Source of the DNA: Rhizophlyctis rosea
Lineage: Eukaryota > Chytridiomycota > Chytridiomycetes > Rhizophlyctidales > Rhizophlyctidaceae
DNA length: 32,686 nt
Direction of reading: 5' to 3'
Assembly: GCA_027596075.1 (NCBI GenBank)
Contig: JADGJC010000398.1
Coordinates: 1-32,686 of the forward strand
Positions within the stretch are counted from its first letter, which is position 1. Each line of letters opens with the position of its first letter. The notes under the pieces were generated by a model. The model had not been told where the DNA came from and ran no database searches. It saw only the letters and a program-made list of their open reading frames with translations. Both the position numbers and the translations under genes were made by a program. This document shows positions 1-9,779 of the stretch, piece after piece.

Positions 1-379
1 TAAGGAGTGGGTATATGGAGGGGAACCGACGTTTGAATCATATGTAGGATGTAACATCACGATAACGCTATTCTTTAACGATTCTCGGCACTATGTTCTG
101 GTAGCGAACTTTACGTTTTGGGGTTTTTGCTTTTTACGGAGTTGGTCGGGGGCGTCATGTGTAAATGCTGTAATGATTTGACTTGGGGGCAACAGCTACT
201 TTCAGGCTGCTTCCCCTCGCTCGCCAAGAGCATACAATAGGCCCTATCATGTCACGATCGCGCTCGCGCCCCATCACGTCATGTGAGTGCAAAACGAGGC
301 GGAACCGTTTGACGCTACACGTCAACACCTTCCGACCGATGAGGTTCTTTGTTGTTGATCTCAGAATCAGTTACACATA
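1..379. other. Intergenic, no gene seen
   Basis: This stretch lies downstream of the monooxygenase stop codon. Only short low-complexity reading frames occur, and none resembles a protein. No RNA gene or repeat was recognised. Confidence 0.5.
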
Positions 380-2298
380 TCAAACGATCCTCGCAAGCCA
401 ATCCCACTCAACCCCCTTCACCTTCCCCCCCAACCGATAAATCTCATCCTCAGCCCCCTCCCACTTCCCCGGTCCAAACAACCGATAATGATGCGGCGAA
501 AACGTCCCTCCAATCACCAGTTTTCTTAACACCGGCTTCTCCCACCATAAAGCGTTTAAATCCGGTTGACACCCTACATCTTTCGCTAATGATTCCAGGT
601 AGGGAAACGGCGGCACTTCCGTGTATTTTAAGCCACTGTGCCGGTTTTCCCGCACCCATTTTTGATGAGCATCTATCTCTGCCTGCATTTCAGCTTCGGG
701 CGGTAAAGTTATGCCACCGGCAAAGTAGGATGCGATCCAGCGTGATTGGAGTTCTGAGACTGTTGAGTGGGAGATTGCGTGGACGTGCCCTATGAATGCT
801 AGGGTTGGGTATTGCGGGGTGATTATGCGGTTGTTGAGTTCGGGGGGAGAGGAGGGGGTGGTTTGGCTGGACATGGAGGGGTGGGGGAGGAAGGGGAAGG
901 AGCGGGTGTAGCCTGTGCAGTAGATTATTGTGTTGATTTCTTCGTGGTGGCCGTTTGTGAACTTGATGTGATGGGCAAGAAATATCAGTGTATGGTGCTA
1001 TCACACGGGGAGTCTCAAGTCATAAACTAACCTCAACTGACCGCGCAGAAAGTTTCTTTATAGCAGGTCGTGCAACAACCTTCCCAAACGCCAAACAATC
1101 CCCCAAATAATCATTCATCGTCGGATTGATCTTATGAGGCGGTATATCCGTTTCCAATCCGTATTTTGACAGATCGCCAACCTGCATTCGTGACAGAAAG
1201 CGGTGAGCTACACTGGTTATCCAGGGCGGACTTTGGAACCCGCGCCGTGAGGAAATGTGGTCGAATGGTTTGCCGAAGGGGAGGAAGCGTTTTGTCTTTG
1301 TGAATCGTGCAGGGATTTAGTACCATGGGTAAATGATACCTAATCCAGACGCCTCAAGTGAAAACATACCAACCACATTCCACGTCGGCCGGTCAGGATT
1401 ACTTCTGATGCGTTGCCTGCGAGGTCTACGGCGACGTCTGCAGCGCTGTTGCCTACGCCGACGACTAGGACTCGTTTATTCTTGAAGGGTTCAAACCTAT
1501 ACCCGGCGCACAGGGAATGTAAACAAGATGAATGAGGGTCCTCTTCATGCTCATTCAACTTGGCAAGAAATGGAACGTACGACTTATACTGAATAGAATG
1601 CACCACCTCCCCCTTAAATTCATCCTGCCCCTCCACATCAGGGATGTAAGGATGATGGTATTGTCCAACGGCGACTACGAGGCGGTCGAATACGTCCTCC
1701 TTCGTCATGTTATTAGCTTCGCTGGTGCTGACGATGGTCCAGCCATCGTCTGAATGGTTTGCGGAAACGACGGTCGTGTGGAAATGGATGTGGCGGAGGA
1801 CGTCAAAGTGCTTGGCGTAGGATTGGAGGTAGCGGTGGTAGAGTTGGTGCGGGAGGTAGGGGGGGTAGTCTGTTTCAGGAACATGTCCAGATTCATTGTC
1901 AGATCTTGAGGATGACGAGCACAGGATTTTAGGCGACTCCCGTCCCTATTCCAATCTGCTCCCCCCAACCCTGCTGCATGACGGAAGTCTTCCACTGACC
2001 TTCTGGGAAAGGAAAGTCGCTAAACACCATCTGGAAGAGGAGAATCATGCGTTAACACTCCACCTCTGGCATCCCCCACGTCGCACATTAGCCCATCCTA
2101 CATTACCTGCGCACTACTCAAATTCATAACAGTCTGTCGCATCACAGACGGGGTATTAACATCTTCCGAATACGCCCATATTCCGCCAACGTCGCTACCC
2201 TTCTCGAAAACTGTCACATTGAAGCCGGCAGCTAAGAGCTCTTTGGCGGCCACTAGACCGGCTGCCCCAGCGCCAATGACGGCGATTTCGAGAGGCAT
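380..2298 (-). CDS. Flavin-containing monooxygenase (FMO-like), five exons
   Basis: Model exons on the minus strand are 2298-2107, 2030-2000, 1869-1370, 1295-1032 and 961-380, giving about 522 aa, a normal FMO length. The N-terminus carries the FAD-binding Rossmann motif GAGAAG at residues 9-14. The FMO signature FxGxxxHxxxY is exact (FKGEVVHSIQY, about residues 159-169); the final Tyr favours an FMO over a Baeyer-Villiger enzyme. A second glycine motif, GVGNSAAD (about 212-219), is the NADPH site, and a CTGY segment opens exon 5. Such enzymes use FAD, NADPH and O2 to oxygenate nitrogen, sulfur or carbon centres; the substrate cannot be told. Introns are 76, 130, 74 and 70 nt and all keep frame. 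The last two appear to end in AAG, one preceded by a TACTAAA branch-like motif. The start ATG is the first in frame and sits directly before the FAD motif. Family call sure; exon 4 start less so. Confidence 0.9.
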
Positions 2299-2356
2299 GG
2301 TATTCAGACTCTTTCCTTTGGATTGACGCGGCGGGATTTACCGCGGTGGTGCACCA

Positions 2357-2364
2357 TATTTATA
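2357..2364 (-). promoter_or_regulatory. TATA-like box upstream of the monooxygenase
   Basis: The minus strand reads TATAAATA about 60 bp ahead of the monooxygenase ATG, a plausible core promoter position. A CCGCGG palindrome lies between it and the ATG. Assigned by motif and position only. Confidence 0.4.
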
Positions 2365-2809
2365 TGCACGGAAAACCTATGATCGCCTGGAGGAGCCCGT
2401 AGCCGCGCTCTCCGTCAATCCGTGTGCGACCACATGAATTTCAATGGTAAAATCCGGAAAGCGTAGCAGAGGGTTCGGTTGCTCCGTGAAGGAAACCACC
2501 TTCCAACCTTCCAAAAGCGCCTTCAATCCGCCGCGCCCTGTCAAACACTCCTCCGATATGCCCCTCCGTCCGTCCGAGATTTGCGCCTTGTCCGTCACCA
2601 GACTCACAACGCTCCAAAAACTGATTCCCTCCCACCATGATAAGTCTCTCCAATTTACATGTGCAACGGTTACACCCGCTTATTCATCGTGCCATCATAT
2701 TTACATCCCGCAGCGCAAGCTACTAAGCAATATGTGTATGCAAATGTATACTTTACCGCATGCAACTGTCCTCCATAAGACATCTTACGAACCCCTGCCT
2801 TGCCTGCTC
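2365..2809. other. Intergenic, no convincing gene
   Basis: The stretch lies between the monooxygenase start and the end of the coiled-coil gene. A minus-strand open stretch at 2377-2607 reads somewhat protein-like (for example LLEGWKVVSFTEQPNPLLRF), but it lacks an ATG and has no family resemblance I recognise. It should hold the monooxygenase promoter and the 3' end of the coiled-coil transcript. Confidence 0.4.
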
Positions 2810-5800
2810 CTAAAACATCCCCAACTCCTTCATCCGCTTCCTAACCGCCCCCAACTGCCTCTCCACATCGTCCAATTGCCCATCCAATTCCTCCTTCCGT
2901 CTCCTCACCCTCCCAAGCCCACCCGACGCCGGTATCCGCGACATTTCTGACGTCAACTGTGGAGAATGGGTGAAGACATTTGTTAATAGACTGACTCTCA
3001 CGTCACTTCAATATCAGGATACAAGGAAATCAGCGTGAAAACATACTTTCGACTTCACATCCAACAACCTGCTCAACTCCCCATCCAACTCGCTCTTCAA
3101 ACTCATGTACTGATCAGCCGTCAAAGGTGCTCCATTGCTCTCCTTCACCCCTGCGCCATTCCCAATCCCATTCTGCCCTTCCCCACTCCCAACACCGACC
3201 AACCCACCCCTCCCCGTCCTCCTTCCCAAACTCTGCGTCCCCCACTTCCCCCCTGCACCCACGACATCCGTCGGACTAGTCGTACTGCCCTCATCCTCCT
3301 CCTCATACCTCCGCATCTTATCCTGGAACGCCGCCCGCTCACTCGGTGTCAAGCTGTTCCTCGATGCCGCGTCGCTCGTGTTGTTGGCATTAGAAGGCCA
3401 TGCTTGCGGTCTTCCGAAAGTGGACGCGTCGCTCGAGCGGGTGTTAACGTTTAGGGTGGGGGTGCTGCGTTGGTGGGAGAGTGTTCTTCCTGTGGTTGCG
3501 TTTGACATGGCGGTAGGTGGGTGGGGCGGGTAAGGCCGCGAGTATTTGGTGGCTGAGGAGAAGGAGGACGAGGACGAGGATGAAGGCGGTAGGGTATCTG
3601 GCAGGGACAGTTTGTACTGCTCGATGATAGCCTGAGAACAGACAATAAACGAAGTTAAGCGACGCACCGACGAGAAGGATAAAGTGTAGATACAAAGCAC
3701 GCAAAGAGATTCTCAATACGCACCTTCATTTGCTCGTTCTCATAGAGCGCCTGCTCCAAACGATCTTTGTAGAAACTGGCACCATCCCCTCCCGCTCCTC
3801 CCCTTCCGCTCACACCCGAACCTGCCATACCGCCACTCGCAGACTCGTACTGATATTTCTGTGAGCGCATAGAAATGACGATGAGCATCGAGTCCATCAG
3901 TCGCGTTATATATCATGTAAAGCATTTCCCAGTTACACGCAAACAATGAGGTAAAACACTCACACGCAGGTCAGTCCTCAACCCGTCCGCCTCCTGCCGC
4001 AACTCCGCATTCGTGTCCTGAAGCGTCCTAATCTTCTTTGAGAAGAGTCGGAAATCGGCTTCGTTGCGAGTGTTTTTGGCCTGTACGTTTCAGTCGATGA
4101 GGTGTTACAGAAAAGTCCACCGTTTAAATAGGAGATTAGGTGACTTGGCATACCTTCTCTTCTCTCAACAGGTCTTCCAATTGCTCGTTTTCCAGTCGGG
4201 CCTGCTCCAGGGCGTCGTTGAGGGATAGCAATTCTTCGTGGTATCCTGTGCAACGCATCATGAGGACTTCTTGTGCCGTTTGTCAAAGGTTTTGATACGC
4301 AACTAACTACCCATACCTTGCTCCTTCTTCCTCACGTCCGCCTCAATAGCTCTTGCCTCTCGATACTCGAAATCCATTGCTTCCAAGCGCTCCCTCATCT
4401 CCGCCAAATTCTCATCCCCATTCCTGACTCTTTCCTCCAAAGCCCTGCACCGCTCCTCACTCTCCCTTTGCAACCGCCTCGCCTCCTCCACCCACCCCTC
4501 CAACTCGCCAATCTTCCTTTTATACCTGTCGACTTCCCTTTCCAGCTCCTCTCGCTCACCGAGCAAATCGTCGACCTGCTTCCTTGCCAGCACCATATCC
4601 ATTCTGATCCGATGTACCTCTTCCCGCGCATCTTGCAGTGCGGAACGAGACTGTTCGGCATCGTCTCGTGCATGCGACCAAGCATGCATGGTTTGGCGCA
4701 GTTCGTCGCGGAGTTCGTTGATTTCTGCGTGAAGTGAGTCGTCGGACGGGGCCCTTGGGTGAGTTGCAAGGTGTTGGTGTTGGACCAGCATGGGAAGTTG
4801 GTGATTGCGGTGGTCCGGGATACTGGACTCCCAGCGAGCCGTGAGAGTCGCTACGTCGTACCGGCCTGTCGGGTGCGGGGTTTCATGAATGAGGGGAGAT
4901 TTTGGTCTAGCTGAAGAGGGCAATGCGACCGATTCACGAGCGTTACTCGCGGTTGCGAGAGGTTGGAGATCGTGCTTGAGATCAGGAGTACCATCGCGGT
5001 ATGCCTCGCTGTCGCGGGAATAGAACGACACATCCTGAGGACTGGCGCGACTTTCTGTGATCGGCGACGGTGTGGGTTCTTCAAGTGATGATTCCGGTCG
5101 GCGATGTTCCACGGGGAAGTTTTCCGCTGATGTGTTGCTCTCATCTCGACTGGGAGGTTGTGATTGCGGTGGTGGAGTCCGAGCCACCAACGGCTTCACC
5201 TGTCGTTGTCGTTGCAGATACTCCTCAAACGCCAACTTATCCATATCTTCTTCATTTACTACTTGATCATTGCTTTGCTGCTGCTCTGTGGCAAGCGTAG
5301 GTGAGTCATATTCCGGAATGAACTGTAATTCGGACTCGGATGCTAAGGGCGAGCTGGGTATTTCTGGTGAAGAAAGACTGTCGGCGTCTGACAAGAGATT
5401 GGTTTTGTTCGTCAGAGTCATGTGCGTTTGTACATCATTTTCAGGCGATAGTGGAGCATTTTGTGGTGGTTCATCGTTGATGCAGTCTTCTCTGACGGGA
5501 GACAAGCTATCTCGGCGCCGGATATTCTGAGGAATTTTGGATGGTGGCGGGGATCGGACATTTTGAAGTAATCCTCTCGTTAGAGTTGAGGGCCGTTTGC
5601 TGCTTCCAGAGGGACTACCTGTTGCCAGCCGCGTGGGAGAGGATGTCGATTGTCTATCCAGCGTCTGTGTAGTGTGCGGTGTTTTCTCCCGTCGGGAATT
5701 TGGAGTGCGCAACAATGCGGACATTGAGGATCGTTTCGATACAGATTGAGGTGCAGGTGCAGGTTTGACGGTGTTGGCGTCGGAATTCCGTCGTGGGGTG

Positions 5801-6277
5801 GTGGGGCGCCTGTAACGACAATGTCAGGCTGACCCACGCGCAATCAAATAACAGACCGGGAAATAGCCATACCTTAACCTTTGGGCTGGTCCTTCTTCCT
5901 CATCGCTGCTGTTTTCCAGCGTTTTCAATTGAGCAGCTGTTATGCGCTTCGAGGTAGTTCTCGGCGATGCTTCTATTTGTAAACAAACAACAGCGGAAGT
6001 GAGTACGAATTGAGTACGAAATAGCAAGCGTGGCCACTCCAACGCACGCGATCAAGCCATGCGAGAAATTACACGTTCAGGTGTTAGTAACCCACTCACC
6101 CTCGTATCCTGCATCCTTTTCCTTCCCCTCCTTTCCCTCCTTCCCACCCTTCCCTTCAAACAATCTGAGTCCAAATATCCACGGCTTTCCGGACCCAGAC
6201 CCTGAGCTACTTTGGGGTTTCTTGGAGAGGGTAGTGCGCTTTGCAGCGGGTGTTGTCGGACCCTTCTTTTGTGACAT
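2810..6277 (-). CDS. Large coiled-coil protein, eight exons
   Basis: Model exons on the minus strand are 6277-6100, 5972-5873, 5809-4317, 4245-4154, 4080-3964, 3858-3724, 3631-3047 and 2956-2810. All junctions have GT-AG sites and keep frame, giving about 948 aa. Residues 1-440 are Ser/Pro/Thr/Arg-rich and probably disordered. About 450-715 is a heptad-like coiled coil (for example LLGEREELEREVDRYKRKIG). A Gly/Ser-rich linker follows, and the last about 65 residues form another charged coil ending RRRKEELDGQLDDVERQLGA plus a short tail. No catalytic motif is visible. The composition suits a cytoskeletal, centrosomal or flagellar scaffold. The C-terminal coil is loosely reminiscent of the enkurin pattern, but that could be chance coiled-coil similarity, so no family is assigned. 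The start ATG gives MSQKKGP after an open upstream stretch; a longer N-terminus cannot be excluded. Confidence 0.8.
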
Positions 6278-7309
6278 AGCCTTGGACCACAGAAGCAAGG
6301 AACAACAAAGGTTGTCTGGCACAGATGAGATTGAAAGTCCAAAAACTTGCAGAATGTGAATGTGAACTGATGTGAACTGTGGGTGCATCCAAATCATGTG
6401 GCTTATTGCGTTGTGCGACCATCGCGTCAAAGTGTGCGGTGCACAATTGCAAATAAGGGTCCTATTCAAAGAACCCGATATCCAGAAACCCAAGTATATT
6501 CAAAAAGGTCAAAAGCGCATGCCATAATCAAAGTAAACATTGGCGTTTGCGCTAAAACTGTCGCACAAGCTGTTCATTCTCTGACTGTGGTATTCAGCAT
6601 CAGTTGTCTGCTACGGCAATCTTTCTTGACTGCCCTTGCGTCAATGGTCTTTATTCAGGACCACTGGGCGAGGCATCCATCAACACCTCCACCTGGGCTG
6701 GATATGCAATATGGTACACCACCTGAGCTTGCATGACTGATCTCAATTATGTAACTTTTTGTTGCTGGAATTTTCGTTGAGGTAGGTAATACAGGTCATG
6801 GACGTGATAGTGCTCAATTGAACTTTGTAATGTAAGGACATGAGCTTCAGGCTTTTCTCAGCCCATTCTTGTGCGCTGGGGTGAAGGTGGCAAATAACCA
6901 GAAAATAGTCAGGAAATAGTGTTGCAGATGGTTGTCCAGGATGGGGTAGTTTGTAATGGCGCGTGACTCAACAGCTGCCAATGGGTTTGCACGTCCACAT
7001 GTGATGTGAGTATCTCCCGTGCGTTCAAAAGTTTACTGTAGATGCAGGTGATTTCCACTTCTAGAACGTCCACAACCTCCCCGCTGATGATAGAAATCAC
7101 CTGCCGTTGTGCAATCCACCAGCAGTCGGTCACAGTTAAGGGATATCGTCGAGTGATGAATAGGCAAATAGCTGGCGCTCACAACACTACGTCCCCAGCT
7201 TCGCTGAAACGACTTCAGCTTTGAAGTCTCCAACCTCAACTTGACTTTGCATGTTTCAGCAGTCTACGGATTGTATCATATTAACAGGATGATACGCAAA
7301 GACATGCCT
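6278..7309. other. Intergenic, about 1 kb
   Basis: Only short frames without family resemblance are present on either strand. The left end should carry the promoter of the coiled-coil gene, the right end the 3' region of the ankyrin gene. No RNA gene or tandem repeat was recognised. Confidence 0.45.
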
Positions 7310-8371
7310 CTAACATTTTGCATCATATCTTCCCAAACTCTTCCTAACCACTTGCGCATCTAGTAACATCCGCAGTACGTCTTCGTGACCATGGCGCGCA
7401 GCCTCAAAGAGAGCCCCCTGTGTAATCCTGGCCCCTCCGTCCAACAACATTCTACATATGTTGTGACTACCATACTCTGCTGCTACACGGAGAGGCCCCT
7501 CACAACGATCACAAGAATGAATGACCGCACCGGCATCGAGTAGAATTTCTACAATTTCATCAAACCCGCCCTCAACAGCTTCTAATAGTGGATGCTCGCA
7601 TGTGTTGTTTGTATGACTTGTTGCGCCTGCACTGAGTGCAATCCGGACAAGGGAGGTATGGCCGCCGCAGACGGCACCATAGAGGCATGTGTTGGGGTTT
7701 GCGTTTAGGGAAAGGAGGTGCTGGACGAGGGAGGTATGACCATTGTAGGATGCTTCATGGATGGCTATATCAATGTCCCCGCCGGCAGCCAAAAGCATGT
7801 CGACGAGACTTCGATGCCCCTGTTCTGTTGCTGCCCGAAGCCCTTCTTTCACATCTGCCACACCAGCTTTGAGGAGGACGTGAACGACTTCCGCATGTCC
7901 TCCGGAGGCAGCGTCAACTGTAGCTTGATGGCCCAGGCAGTTTGATGTGACCTCCGCGCCAGCATCAAGAAGGAGTTCAATGGGTCCCCGTTGGTAGGTT
8001 TCGATGGCAAGGCGGAAGGGTTGACTTTTGGAGTGGTTGATGTCGGCACCAGAGCTGATGGCAAGTTGGATAAGGGTTGTGGAGTTGTTCTCAATAGCGT
8101 GATTTAACAGGTCATTTTTTTGCCGCAAGGACGCGGTTGGCAGGAGGTATGTTATGACTTGACTATGCGAGTATCGTAAAGCCCAGTTGAAGCAGTTGTC
8201 ATGAGAAATCTGATACAGCCGGAAGCCTGCTTCGCCCCACATGAGGTCTCTAGGGGTCATGGAATTGCGAATGACTTTGGAGGTTTTGCGAAGGCGCTGA
8301 GCGGCAAGGGGGTGACAAAAATGGATTATGAGAGGCATTATGTCGAGAAGGCGGGTTGTGTAGTCGTCCAT
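7310..8371 (-). CDS. Ankyrin-repeat protein with F-box-like N-terminus
   Basis: A single-exon gene of 353 aa if translation starts at the ATG giving MDDYTTRLLD. The frame stays open to an upstream ATG at 8527 (405 aa), but that extension is Arg/His/Gly-rich and unlike the rest, so the inner start is preferred. Residues 1-50 look like a weak F-box (LLDIMPLIIHFCHPLAAQRL, then TSKVIRNSM). From about residue 75 to the end there are roughly eight ankyrin repeats, recognisable by units such as GHAEVVHVLLKAG, GHRSLVDMLLAAG, GHTSLVQHLLS and GFDEIVEILLDAG. Such proteins often act as substrate adaptors or scaffolds; no partner can be inferred. The repeats are regular and the frame is unbroken, so the gene looks functional. 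Confidence 0.85.
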   Translation of the reverse strand: MDDYTTRLLDIMPLIIHFCHPLAAQRLRKTSKVIRNSMTPRDLMWGEAGFRLYQISHDNCFNWALRYSHSQVITYLLPTASLRQKNDLLNHAIENNSTTLIQLAISSGADINHSKSQPFRLAIETYQRGPIELLLDAGAEVTSNCLGHQATVDAASGGHAEVVHVLLKAGVADVKEGLRAATEQGHRSLVDMLLAAGGDIDIAIHEASYNGHTSLVQHLLSLNANPNTCLYGAVCGGHTSLVRIALSAGATSHTNNTCEHPLLEAVEGGFDEIVEILLDAGAVIHSCDRCEGPLRVAAEYGSHNICRMLLDGGARITQGALFEAARHGHEDVLRMLLDAQVVRKSLGRYDAKC

Positions 8372-8487
8372 TGGCGAAGTTTGGTGGGGGAGATGATGGC
8401 ATGAATTCACAATGGAAAAGAGTTGAGAAATGGATCCGCGGTGACGGTCCAGCCCGCCATTGATGCCAGGGGCCAGCCCGAAACGCG

Positions 8488-9399
8488 TTGGGCCCTGTTC
8501 GATTCGGGTTCCAAGATGTCGCCTCACTCTCCTCCTTCCCCGTGCTGCTAATCACGGACACAGCAGGCCTTGTTCGTGCCCTTTCACAGCGGGAACTTCT
8601 GGCCTTATCCGAAATGAATACCACTCCAAAGGTCGCAATCCGCGTGGATGATCGCTTTCAAGAGGGGCTCCATACAGCAAGTACTAGCATTCTGAACTAG
8701 TCACACCAGTCCCGCCAACTGGTCCAACTTCATCACACACCGCATCACAGTATGGACACGCTCGTTCTTTGAACAGCCTCCACCCCTCGCAAAAGACCGC
8801 GGTCCTGGAATGGCTTGCCAATGCAACAGGATTCCCACATATTCCATCCAGGAACCCAGTGCGATGACACCATCACCTCACCAGCAAACAGGGCTCCCCG
8901 CCAAGAATGGCAACTCGAGGCCGAAGGATGCATGACGGCATCCCAAATATTACACACATTCCTCCGCACCAGCTTTGACAGGTACCCCGACATCATTTCG
9001 TCCGGGGTGCCATCAGCAACTCAGCAACTTCTGCCCTCCCCCCCATCCCCCCATATCAAATGCAGCTGGATCGCTAGAGTAGACACCGCAGCGGTGGCAG
9101 CGCAGATCGTCCACCATATTGAGAAGCATCTTTCATGCACGTACATCCTATGGGCCGTAATGCTCTCCTTGGACGATATGGCCCAGATTGCCTCCGTTCT
9201 GACGGGAAGGGGCATTGAAGCCAATCATTTGTCAACGATGCTAGCCTTTGACACCATGGCTACTTCATTGGCTGTATGGTCATCCGGGGCAGTAGGATCA
9301 TATAGAATCGGTGAAAGATTCGTTTCAGGGATCGGCAGAGGGGAAGTCTCCCGCTCATGCGGACATTATCCAGAAGTTGTCAGAGAGGTCTGTAGATGA
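8488..9399 (+). CDS. Possible two-exon hypothetical protein, doubtful
   Basis: Two open stretches read like protein: 8488-8680 (for example ALSEMNTTPKVAIRVDDRFQ) and 8777-9399 (for example EWQLEAEGCMTASQILHTF and YILWAVMLSLDDMAQIAS). An intron from GTACTA at 8681 to AACAG at 8776 would join them in frame, although the donor is weak. A competing frame across 8772-8864 also looks protein-like (SQKTAVLEWLANATGFPHIP) and would run into the second stretch after a one-base shift, which would instead suggest a decaying gene. The family is not recognised. Its 5' part overlaps the upstream extension of the divergent ankyrin gene, and no clear start codon context was found. Confidence 0.28.
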
Positions 9400-9779
9400 G
9401 AGCGGTTATCCTTCTTTGAGTTGGTTGGAGGGAACCCCATTAAAGTCAAAGTGGTTGACTCAACAACTGTAGTAGTCTCTGGTGCGCAACTACAAGGAAA
9501 CAAAGTGGAAGAAAGAGGGAGAAAAAGTTTCTGAATTCTGAGACCCTAATGTCCGTAATACATAACGGTTGATATAAATGGGGTGCATGATTAAGCTAAT
9601 GCATTGTGCAAGGCATTTTGCGCTTCGTGGTGATCAGACTATCAAGAAGGGGAAGTCAAATTTGAATGCGGCCAATCGTATACGTGCAGTAGCAAGAGGA
9701 CTTTACATTTTCCCGTAAGAAACAGCAGGCGCCAAGGCCCACTGTATATACAAAGAAAAGCATCTAGCCTGCTACTAAT
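9400..9779. other. Intergenic, no gene seen
   Basis: AT-richer sequence between the uncertain plus-strand ORF and the 3' end of the bromodomain gene. No frame, repeat or RNA gene was recognised. Confidence 0.5.

Noticed and set aside
3035..3533. Plus-strand Pro-rich ORFs
   Set aside because: Antisense shadows of the well-phased exon 7 of the coiled-coil gene.
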